NCBI RefSeq assembly: GCF_040649515.1
Contig: NZ_JBEZFP010000059.1
Coordinates: 1 to 49,625, forward strand
Source: Yinghuangia elevatio
GTDB taxonomy: Bacteria; Actinomycetota; Actinomycetes; Streptomycetales; Streptomycetaceae
DNA: 49,625 nucleotides
Direction of reading: 5' to 3'
The translations under genes and the position numbers were made by a program. This document shows, in pieces, positions 34,165-41,434 of this stretch. Positions within the stretch are counted from its first letter, which is position 1. The number at the start of each line of letters is the position of its first letter. A model generated the notes under the pieces. It was not told the DNA's origin, did not search any database, and worked only from the letters and a program-made list of their open reading frames with translations.

Positions 34165-35607
34165 GTGAGCGACACCCCTGTACCCGCGCTGCCGAGCCAC
34201 CCCGCAGCGGCCGACCCCGACGTCGGCGATCTCGACGGTCCCGAAGGCCTCAAAGTCCTCGACGATCACGACGGTCCCGAAGACGGCCTCCACGGCGACG
34301 GCCACGGTGCGGGCGTCGAGGAGGAGGAGTTCTCCGACGCTCCCGACCCCGCCGCCGACCTGCGCGCCGCACTCGACGGGGCTGCCGCCGGGTTCGTCGC
34401 CGTCGGCCTGGGCCTCGGCTTCGCCCTCGTACCGGTGCTCCTCGCCGTGCTGGCCGACGCCTTCGGCGGCGGCTTCACCGACCCGGGCGACATCCTGCGC
34501 ACCGCCGGGCAGGTCTGGCTTGCGGCCCAGCGCGTCGGGCTCGACGTCGCGGGCGAGCAGCCGGGTGCGGCGGTACGCCTCGGCATCGTCCCGCTCGGCG
34601 TCACCGTTCCCCTCGTGATCGTCCTGGTACGCGCCGGCCGCCGGTGTGCCGCGGCCGGAGAGAGCGGGCAGACCGGGGGCGCCCGCGCGGTGACCTTCGC
34701 GCTCTCGGCGTTCGCGATCGTGTACGCCGGGCTCGCGTACGGCATCGCCGTCATCGCCGGCACCCCCGCGATCCAGCCGGTGCGCGAGCGCGCCCCTGTC
34801 GCCGCCGGAGCCGCCGCGCTGGTGTTCGGCATGTACGGCGCGCTCCGCACGGGTGCCTACCGCGACCTGTCCGAGCGGATGCCGCCGCACCTGCGCGACC
34901 GCGTACGGCCGTACGCGGGGCCGGCCGCGGTGGCGCTGCGGGCAGGGGCGGCCGCGGCGTGCGTGCTGGCCGCGGGCGGCGCGGTGATCGTCTCGGCGTC
35001 GCTGATCGTGCACGCGCACGCGGTCGGTGCGTACGTCGACCGGGTCGCGGTGGGGGCGCCCGACACCGTCGCGCTCGCGCTGCTGTGTGCGGCGCTCATG
35101 CCCAACGCGATCATGTGCGCCGTCGCGTACGCCTCGGGTGCCGGATTCGCGGTCGGGGTGGGGACCACGGTCGCGCCCACAGGTGTCGACCTCGGTGCGG
35201 TCCCGGCCCTGCCGTTGCTGGGCGCGCTCCCCGGGACGACCTCGATCGCCGGGTGGTGCACGCTCGCAGTGCCGGTGGCCGCCGGGGTGGCGGCCGGCCT
35301 GATCGCCGCGCGCGGCGGACAGGCGGGCAGGCTGCGGACCGCGCTCGCCGCCGCGGCCGCGGCCGGGCCGGTCACCGGCGTACTCGTCGCGGGGGCAGCC
35401 TGGCTCTCCACCGGTGCCGCCGGCGCGCAGCGGCTCACCCGCACCGGCCCCCACATCTGGCCGGCGGCCGGATCCGTCACCGCCGCGGTGGCGGTCGCCG
35501 CCGTCCTCACCGCGGCGCTTGCGGGCTGGTGGCGTTGGCGTCGCGTCCGCGCGGCCGCGCAACTGGCCACGGTCGTGGTCCCGGTACCGGAGCAATCCTC
35601 CCGCTGA
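34165..35607 (+). CDS. perM: PerM-like (DUF6350) cell-division membrane protein
   Basis: 480 residues from GTG at 34165. A roughly 65-residue acidic N-terminus (DLDGPEGLKVLDDHDGPEDG) is followed by about nine transmembrane segments, ending in a short basic tail. Recognised by its family pattern (large Ala/Val/Gly-rich multi-pass protein) and by its place upstream of purN-purH. In M. tuberculosis PerM (Rv0955) occupies the same place and supports division at low magnesium by stabilising FtsB. The symbol rests on synteny and overall architecture more than on specific residues. Confidence 0.82.
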   Translation: MSDTPVPALPSHPAAADPDVGDLDGPEGLKVLDDHDGPEDGLHGDGHGAGVEEEEFSDAPDPAADLRAALDGAAAGFVAVGLGLGFALVPVLLAVLADAFGGGFTDPGDILRTAGQVWLAAQRVGLDVAGEQPGAAVRLGIVPLGVTVPLVIVLVRAGRRCAAAGESGQTGGARAVTFALSAFAIVYAGLAYGIAVIAGTPAIQPVRERAPVAAGAAALVFGMYGALRTGAYRDLSERMPPHLRDRVRPYAGPAAVALRAGAAAACVLAAGGAVIVSASLIVHAHAVGAYVDRVAVGAPDTVALALLCAALMPNAIMCAVAYASGAGFAVGVGTTVAPTGVDLGAVPALPLLGALPGTTSIAGWCTLAVPVAAGVAAGLIAARGGQAGRLRTALAAAAAAGPVTGVLVAGAAWLSTGAAGAQRLTRTGPHIWPAAGSVTAAVAVAAVLTAALAGWWRWRRVRAAAQLATVVVPVPEQSSR

Positions 35608-35689
35608 CTCCGGGAGTTCGCGCCGACACCGAGTGCCGGCGAACGCCCGGCCTGCGTCGGAGAGCGCGGTATACCAGACCGAACACGGC

Positions 35690-35875
35690 ATGCGCCGTCG
35701 ATGGCCGGCGGGCACTCCGACCGCACAGCTGGTCCGGACCCTGCGCGTGCTCGCCCAGATGCCGCCGGGCAGCGAACACCGCGTCTTGGAGGTGCTCCGG
35801 CACCTGGGCGACGATCCGAAGGCGCCGCTGTGGCCGGGCCCCGACGCCAAGCCGCAGCCGATGTTCGAGAGGTAG
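35690..35875 (+). CDS. Small hypothetical protein
   Basis: 61 residues from ATG at 35690: MRRRWPAGTPTAQLVRTLRV, then LAQMPPGSEHRVLEVLRHLG, then a Pro-rich end. The middle reads as two amphipathic helices, unlike the non-coding frames around it. There is no clear ribosome site and no family recognised. It lies 82 bases after the perM-like gene on the same strand and could be a small cytosolic or DNA-associated protein, or chance. Confidence 0.35.
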   Translation: MRRRWPAGTPTAQLVRTLRVLAQMPPGSEHRVLEVLRHLGDDPKAPLWPGPDAKPQPMFER

Positions 35876-35893
35876 GGCCGCGACGCCGCAAGG

Positions 35894-35964
35894 CCGTGGA
35901 ACCGGTCGAGGTCCGGAAACCGGGTCCGGAACCGGTCGAGGCCCGCACCCCCCGGAGTCCGGGG
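35894..35964. repeat. Direct repeat and hairpin before convergent gene end
   Basis: A near-identical unit, GGAACCGGTCGAGG, occurs twice (around 35897 and 35929). A dyad CCCCGGA-G-TCCGGGG (35950-35964) follows and overlaps a second CCGGGG/CCCCGG dyad. This probably contributes to termination between convergent transcripts. Confidence 0.4.
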
Positions 35965-36048
35965 CACCCCGGAACCCGGTGTAGTGCGGACCTCGACGAT
36001 GGCCCTGTGCCGCGGCGGGTGGGGGGCGGAGCCCGACCCGGTCTCGGA

Positions 36049-36792
36049 TCAGATCGGGTTGTTGTCGATGTTGTCGACCATGTTCCGCATGAAGCTCGGC
36101 AGTTCACGCTCGCACTGCTTTTGGGCCTGCTTGGTCAGCGCGGCGTCCATGCAGTCGTAGTAGTCCTGCTGCGACCACCGGAAGCTCCACACGCCGAGCA
36201 CCCACACCACGGCGAGGGCGCCGGTGACGAGGCCGACCATGGCACCCGGCGGACGCGGCACCGTGCCCTGGGTGGTGGCGCCGGGCGTGGTGGCGACCCG
36301 TGCCGGGCGGACCAACCGCCGTGCGCGCCCGGGCGTACGGGCGGTACCGCCGGGCCCCTGCTCGATGCGCGGCCCCACCTGCGGGGCCGACGTGCCGCGC
36401 AGGGCGCGGGCGCCGAGCACGACCGCCGCGATGCCCATGACGATGCCGGCCTCCTCCCAGAAGAAGAAGGCGAGGAACAGCCCCCACACGCCGATCCACA
36501 GCGCGATGCGCGCGTTGCGCCGGCGCGGGTCGGCCGGCGGACGCTCGTCGTCGCGGTCCTCGCGGTCGCGGTCCTGCCGGTCGCGTCCCTGCCGCGGGCT
36601 GCCCCACGGACCGCCGCCGGAGCCGCCCGACCCTCCGGATCCGCCCGAGCCACCGGGACCGCCGGACCCGTCGCCGCCGGAACCGGGCAGGTTCCAGGGC
36701 GCGGCCGGGGGCCGGTCGGGGGCCCCCTCGGGCGGCGGTGCGTACGGGTCGCGCTCGTCGGTCTCGTTGCCGGTGCTGTTGCCCGTACTCAT
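36049..36792 (-). CDS. Membrane protein with Gly/Ser-rich N-terminus
   Basis: 247 residues from ATG at 36792 (GAGGGCAGGCGGC upstream); an upstream start at 36840 would add 16 residues without a better site. Residues 1-100 are disordered: Asn/Thr at the start, then Pro, then repeated SGG, then alternating Arg/Asp (GRDRQDRDREDRDDE). Two adjacent transmembrane helices (about 105-145), a basic loop and a third helix (AMVGLVTGALAVVWVLGVW) follow. The last 40 residues carry YYDCMDAALTKQAQKQCERE, two cysteines on the outside that could form a disulfide. No function recognised; a homologue often lies next to purN in Streptomyces, from memory. Confidence 0.82.
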   Translation of the reverse strand: MSTGNSTGNETDERDPYAPPPEGAPDRPPAAPWNLPGSGGDGSGGPGGSGGSGGSGGSGGGPWGSPRQGRDRQDRDREDRDDERPPADPRRRNARIALWIGVWGLFLAFFFWEEAGIVMGIAAVVLGARALRGTSAPQVGPRIEQGPGGTARTPGRARRLVRPARVATTPGATTQGTVPRPPGAMVGLVTGALAVVWVLGVWSFRWSQQDYYDCMDAALTKQAQKQCERELPSFMRNMVDNIDNNPI

Positions 36793-37269
36793 GCCGCCTG
36801 CCCTCGTCGTGCCGGATCCCCAAGGGGCACCCGCTCCCAATGCCTCACGCGCGTCCGTACCACGGGCTCTCGCGACCGTGCCGCGCCCGGCGTCGTCCAG
36901 CAGAGTGCCCTACCTCCGTGCCCTGGGCCCGGCTGCGCGAGCCGGCCGATGCGAACCATTACCCCGGGATCGTACGTGTGCGCCCCCTCCGCGGTCCGGG
37001 CGGTGGTGCGATACACGCGCGTCCCCCCGCGGTCGCCCGCGCGGCCCGGCACGTCGTACGCATGACCCGGCCCGCGCCCATCCCCGGGTTCGGTACCGCG
37101 CACCACCTGACGCTATCGTTGCTGACGATCGGGCGCTGCCCGCGTGTTCCCCTTATATCCCGTCGGATATCCCCATCCGGATGTCCGGGGTGTACCTGAG
37201 GGAGCCAGGCCGCCGCGCCGCCGGTCGCACACCCCCGCTCGCGCCCTCCGTTCGGAAAGAGCCTCCGCA
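36793..37269. other. Divergent intergenic region upstream of purN
   Basis: 477 bases. It holds the promoter(s) for the membrane-protein gene (minus) and purN-purH (plus). GGATATCC and ATCCGGAT-type dyads occur around 37165-37190, inside the probable purN leader, but I cannot assign them to a known purine regulator or riboswitch. GGAAAGAG just before 37270 is the purN ribosome site. Confidence 0.4.
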
Positions 37270-37914
37270 GTGGCCGTACACGCCCCGCGCACCTCCGGGC
37301 CCGCGCGGCTCGTCGTCCTCGTCTCCGGATCGGGCAGCAATCTCCAGGCACTCCTCGACGCGAGCGCCGACCCCGGGTACGGCGCCGAGATCGTGGCCGT
37401 CGGCGCGGACCGCGGCGGCATCCTGGGCCTCGAACGCGCCGAGAAGGCCGGCCTGCCCACCTTCGTCGTCAAGGTCCGCGACCATGCCGACCGTGCCGCG
37501 TGGGACCGGGCGCTGACCGAGGCGGTCGCCGCGTACCGGCCGGACCTGGTGGTGTCGGCCGGCTTCATGAAGATCCTCGGTCCGGCGTTCCTGGGCCGCT
37601 ACGAGGGCCGCACGGTCAACACGCATCCCGCGCTGCTGCCGTCGTTCCCGGGTGCCTACGGCGTGCGCGACGCGCTCGCATACGGCGCGAAGGTGACCGG
37701 CTGCACGGTCCACTTCGTCGACTCCGGCGTCGACACCGGCCCGATCATCGCGCAGGGCGTGGTCGCGGTCGAGGACGACGACGAGGCCGACGGCGGCGAC
37801 GCGCTGCACGAGCGCATCAAGACTGTCGAGCGCAACCTGCTCGTCGAAATCGTGGGCCGCCTCGCCCGCGAGGGCTACCGCATCGAAGGAAGAAAGGTCC
37901 GATTCGGATCATGA
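37270..37914 (+). CDS. purN: Phosphoribosylglycinamide formyltransferase (GART)
   Basis: 214 residues from GTG at 37270; codons further upstream remain open but lack GART sequence. The GAR-binding loop is LVSGSGSNLQALL; catalytic residues N117, H119 (TVNTHPALLPSF) and D155 (DSGVDTGPII) are present. It transfers formyl from 10-formyl-THF to GAR in step 3 of purine synthesis. Its stop overlaps the purH start (ATGA), and the purH ribosome site lies inside its last codons, so the pair is translationally coupled. Confidence 0.97.
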   Translation: MAVHAPRTSGPARLVVLVSGSGSNLQALLDASADPGYGAEIVAVGADRGGILGLERAEKAGLPTFVVKVRDHADRAAWDRALTEAVAAYRPDLVVSAGFMKILGPAFLGRYEGRTVNTHPALLPSFPGAYGVRDALAYGAKVTGCTVHFVDSGVDTGPIIAQGVVAVEDDDEADGGDALHERIKTVERNLLVEIVGRLAREGYRIEGRKVRFGS

Positions 37915-39479
37915 GCACCCCCGAGAGCTCCTCGAGCAAGCGTCCGATCCGCCGCGCGCTGGTCAGCGTGTACGACAAGACCGGGCTTGAGGAGCTCGCC
38001 CAGGGGCTGCACGCCGCCGGGGTCGAACTCGTCTCGACCGGGTCCACCGCCGGAAAGATCGCCGCCGCCGGGGTGCCGGTGACCAAGGTCGAGGAAGTGA
38101 CCGGCTTTCCGGAGTGCCTCGACGGCCGCGTCAAGACGCTGCACCCGCGCGTGCACGCCGGCATCCTCGCCGACCTGCGCCTGGAGTCGCACCGGGCGCA
38201 GCTGGAGGACCTCGACGTCAAGCCGTTCGACCTCGTCGTGGTGAACCTCTACCCGTTCCAGGCGACCGTCGACTCGGGCGCGACGCCGGACGAGTGCGTC
38301 GAGCAGATCGACATCGGCGGGCCCTCGATGGTCCGGGCCGCGGCCAAGAACCACCCGTCGGTGGCGGTCGTCACGAGCCCGTCCCGGTACGCCGACGTGC
38401 TTGCCGCGGTCGCCGACGGCGGCTTCGACCTGGCCGCGCGCAAGCGCCTGGCCGGCGAGGCGTTCGCGCACACGGCCGCCTACGACGTCGCGGTCGCCTC
38501 GTGGTTCTCGAACGCCTACGCGCCCGCCGACGACGAGCAGTTCCCGGCGTTCCTCGGCTCGACGCGCGAGCGCCAGGCGGTGCTGCGGTACGGCGAGAAC
38601 CCGCACCAGGCCGCGGCGCTCTACAGCGGCGGCACGGGCGGGCTCGCGGGAGCGGAGCAGTTGCACGGCAAGGAGATGTCGTACAACAACTACGTCGACA
38701 CCGACGCGGCCCGCCGCGCGGCGTACGACCACCACCTGCCGTGCGTGGCGATCATCAAGCACGCCAACCCGTGCGGCATCGCGATCGGCGCGGACGTCGC
38801 GGAGGCGCACCGCCTCGCGCACGAGTGCGACCCGGTCTCGGCGTACGGCGGCGTCATCGCGGTCAACCGCCCGGTGTCGCTGGCGATGGCCGAGCAGGTC
38901 GCGGAGATCTTCACCGAGGTCATCGTGGCGCCCGACTACGAGGAGGGCGCGGTCGAGGCGCTGGCCCGCAAGAAGAACATCCGGGTGCTGCGCGCCCCCG
39001 AGCCGCCGTCCGCGGTGGCCGAGTTCCGGCAGATCGACGGCGGTCTGCTGCTCCAGAACACCGACCGCTTCCAGGCGCCCGGCGACAACCCCGAGCACTG
39101 GACCCTCGCGACCGGCGAGCCCGCCGACGAGGCGACCCTGCGCGACCTGGTCTTCGCGTGGCGCTCGGTGCGCGCGGTCAAGTCCAACGCGATCCTGCTG
39201 GCGTCCGGCGGCGCCACGGTCGGCGTCGGCATGGGACAGGTCAACCGGGTCGACTCGGCGCGTCTGTCGGTGCAGCGGGCGGGGGAGCGGGCGATCGGCT
39301 CGGTCGCGGCGTCCGACGCGTTCTTCCCGTTCCCCGACGGTCTCGAGGTGCTGACCGCGGCGGGCGTCAAGGCCGTGGTGCAGCCGGGCGGTTCGGTGCG
39401 CGACGAGATGGTCGTGGAGGCGGCGCGGGCGGCCGGCATCACGCTGTACACGACCGGGACGCGGCACTTCTTCCACTGA
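37911..39479 (+). CDS. purH: Bifunctional AICAR transformylase / IMP cyclohydrolase
   Basis: 522 residues from ATG at 37911, with GGAAGAAAGG upstream inside purN. The IMP cyclohydrolase (MGS-like) domain spans about 1-200: RALVSVYDKTGLEELA, KTLHPRVHAGILADL, and DIGGPSMVRAAAKNH. The AICAR transformylase domain has RYGENPHQAAALY, SYNNYVDTDAA and the catalytic pair K283-H284 in IIKHANPCG. It performs the last two steps to IMP, using 10-formyl-THF. FolD, encoded 6 kb downstream, feeds the same folate pool. A strong terminator follows. Confidence 0.98.
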   Translation: MSTPESSSSKRPIRRALVSVYDKTGLEELAQGLHAAGVELVSTGSTAGKIAAAGVPVTKVEEVTGFPECLDGRVKTLHPRVHAGILADLRLESHRAQLEDLDVKPFDLVVVNLYPFQATVDSGATPDECVEQIDIGGPSMVRAAAKNHPSVAVVTSPSRYADVLAAVADGGFDLAARKRLAGEAFAHTAAYDVAVASWFSNAYAPADDEQFPAFLGSTRERQAVLRYGENPHQAAALYSGGTGGLAGAEQLHGKEMSYNNYVDTDAARRAAYDHHLPCVAIIKHANPCGIAIGADVAEAHRLAHECDPVSAYGGVIAVNRPVSLAMAEQVAEIFTEVIVAPDYEEGAVEALARKKNIRVLRAPEPPSAVAEFRQIDGGLLLQNTDRFQAPGDNPEHWTLATGEPADEATLRDLVFAWRSVRAVKSNAILLASGGATVGVGMGQVNRVDSARLSVQRAGERAIGSVAASDAFFPFPDGLEVLTAAGVKAVVQPGGSVRDEMVVEAARAAGITLYTTGTRHFFH

Positions 39480-39526
39480 TGCGATGACCACCGTCGGCTG
39501 CGCGATGCCGGGCGGGAGGTGACGTA

Positions 39527-39559
39527 CGAGGGCCCCGGACTCGAAGTCCGGGGCCCTCG
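39527..39559. terminator. purNH terminator (bidirectional)
   Basis: CGAGGGCCCCGGACT, CGA loop, AGTCCGGGGCCCTCG: a perfect 15-bp stem between purH (stop 39479) and the convergent thioester-protein gene (stop 39644). Confidence 0.92.
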
Positions 39560-39643
39560 CCGTTTCTCGCCTTGTGTCGTGCGGGTGGTGCTACGTGCGG
39601 CGCGCGGTCGGCCGTACGACCGTCGCGGCCCGCGCCGTGCCGC

Positions 39644-41083
39644 TTACTGCGCGGCCCGGCGACGCATCACGAAGAACACCAGGCCGCCGCCGAGCAGCAG
39701 CACGGCGCCGCCGCCCAGGTACAGGCCGCTGCTGCTGTCGCTGCCACCGGTCTCGGCGAGCGAGGGACCACTCGGCGCGGGGGCCGGCGCCGGGGCGCTG
39801 GGTGCGGGCGCCGACGGGGTCGGGGTGCTGCCGCCGCCACCGGTCGTCGAGGCGGTCTTGCAGTCCAGGACGCCGCTGAACTCCTTCAGCGTCTTGTTGT
39901 CCGGGCCGAGGATCTTGATCGTGTACGCCTGGTCTTCCTCGATCTTCACGACCTGCTTGGCCGTGTCACCGGGCTTCACGGTCGACTTCTTGTTGTCGAG
40001 GGTGAACTCGAACGGCATGTCGCCGTTGTTCTTCGTGGTCACCTCGACGCCGCCCTCGGCGCAGATCTGCTTGGCGGTGAACGCCGGGAGCGCGCCCTTG
40101 GCCGCCCACTTGGCCTTCGCGTCGGCCTTGGCGGTGACGGTCTGGTGCTCGGCGAGGATCAGCTTCTGCGAAGCCTGGGAGGTGCCCTTCTTGGTGCCGT
40201 TGAAGATGCGGCCGGCGTCCAGCTTGGACTTGCCGGACACCTCGACGGTGGCCTCGCCGGTCTCGCTGCCCGCGGCGGGCTTGACGTACAGTTCGTCGCC
40301 GTTGCCGACCTTGGTGACGGCCTTGCCGTCCTTGCCGACCAGCGTCGTGCCGGCCGGGGCGCCCGCCTTGAGGTCGGCCTCGATGACCTTGCCCTCGGCG
40401 TTGGTCTTGACGGTGAACGGGCCTACGCCCGGGGTGGCGGCCGGGCTGCCGCTCTGCTCCTCGGGGGTCAGTTCGAGGGAGATCTTCGGCTCGTTGTTGT
40501 CGGTCGCGGTGGCCGACTTGACCAGGTGGTCGTAGAGCTTGGTGACGTCGCCCTTGCCGGCGTCGTTGAGGTCGATCTTGTCGCTGAAGTGCCAGATCGC
40601 GGCCTGCGTCGCGGCGGCCGCCTCCTGGGCGTCCAGGCCCTCGATGCCGACCTTGGTCTTGAGCGTGTCGACCGAGACCGTGGGGAACGAGTTGAGCAGG
40701 ATCCACTTGATCTTGGCGCGGCGCTCGGCGGCGTCGGCACCCGACGGCCAGGTGGTGCCCCACTCACCCTCGGCGTACTTGTTGCCGCCTTCGGTGCCCG
40801 TTTCGATGTCGACGCAGTAGACCTTGAGCGTCTCGCCGGTCTCCAGCTTGAGGTCCATGAGGCCCGCGACGACCTTGTCGCCGTGCTTGTAGCCCTTGAC
40901 GAAAAGGCCGAGCGAGTCCTCCTTGTTGTCGCCGGTCACATCGGCGAAGCCCTTGAACTCGCCCTTGACACCTTCCGCGTGCGCCGGACCCGCGAGAGCG
41001 AGGGTGCCGCCCAGCGCCAAAGCGGACGCCGCCGCGATCGCGGACACGCGTCCGACGATCTTCCGGTCATGCGTACGGAACAT
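39644..41083 (-). CDS. Sortase-anchored thioester-domain (TQXA) surface protein
   Basis: 479 residues from ATG at 41083. The signal peptide (about 1-36) ends in AGPAHAEG. The thioester domain has the paired residues C90 (VYCVD) and Q160 (TQAAIWHFSD), the TQXA hallmark; such domains form an internal Cys-Gln thioester that can bond covalently to host or surface targets. Two β-rich repeats (about 200-400) contain Lys/Thr-rich strands. A Pro/Ser/Ala spacer precedes LAETGG at 442, then a hydrophobic helix and RRR: a cell-wall sorting signal of the LAxTG kind used by class E sortases in Streptomyces. Codon use is Lys-richer than its neighbours. The downstream hairpin at 39527-39559 ends it. Confidence 0.93.
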   Translation of the reverse strand: MFRTHDRKIVGRVSAIAAASALALGGTLALAGPAHAEGVKGEFKGFADVTGDNKEDSLGLFVKGYKHGDKVVAGLMDLKLETGETLKVYCVDIETGTEGGNKYAEGEWGTTWPSGADAAERRAKIKWILLNSFPTVSVDTLKTKVGIEGLDAQEAAAATQAAIWHFSDKIDLNDAGKGDVTKLYDHLVKSATATDNNEPKISLELTPEEQSGSPAATPGVGPFTVKTNAEGKVIEADLKAGAPAGTTLVGKDGKAVTKVGNGDELYVKPAAGSETGEATVEVSGKSKLDAGRIFNGTKKGTSQASQKLILAEHQTVTAKADAKAKWAAKGALPAFTAKQICAEGGVEVTTKNNGDMPFEFTLDNKKSTVKPGDTAKQVVKIEEDQAYTIKILGPDNKTLKEFSGVLDCKTASTTGGGGSTPTPSAPAPSAPAPAPAPSGPSLAETGGSDSSSGLYLGGGAVLLLGGGLVFFVMRRRAAQ

Positions 41084-41434
41084 AAGTTGCTCCCCATCGA
41101 GTAGGGCTCGGAATGAGAGGTCGTGGTGTCAGGCGGGGTGACGGGGCCGCCAAATGACTGTCCGCAGCCTATGGGGGCCCGGCAATGCGGTTCGAGAATT
41201 GTCACAGGCTTGTTCCAAGGGCTTTACCTTTCCCAGAGAACGGGTAGAACGCCGGAAATTAGTCGTGCTGTCGACAAATAAAGTGCACCCTCCGGAGTCA
41301 ATCCCAATAATTCGGGAGGCATCGGTCGCACAAAAAGGGCCCCGCCGGCGAGGCGGGGCCCTTTCTGGGTACTTCTGCGGTGCTATGCGACGGTCACCGG
41401 ACGCTGCCCGCGGCTATCCGCGGGTGCGGTCGGC
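41084..41434 (-). other. Intergenic region between the two thioester-protein genes
   Basis: 351 bases, AT-richer than the surroundings. It contains the terminator of the upstream gene (41334-41364) and the promoter of the 39644-41083 gene. GACAAT (minus strand, near 41197) is a possible -10. The two surface-protein genes are therefore transcribed separately. Confidence 0.5.
41334..41364 (-). terminator. Terminator of second thioester-protein gene
   Basis: AAAGGGCCCCGCC-GGCGA-GGCGGGGCCCTTT: a perfect 13-bp stem with a 5-base loop. On the minus strand it is followed by TTTG, making it a fairly typical intrinsic terminator. Confidence 0.88.

Noticed and set aside
33898..35967. Upstream extension of the sigma-like gene to about 1227 residues
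   Set aside because: The extra part is antisense to the perM-like gene and unlike any protein; the ATG at 33897 begins the sigma-like similarity.
37140..37270. Purine riboswitch upstream of purN
   Set aside because: Small dyads are present but no conserved purine or THF riboswitch core could be read.
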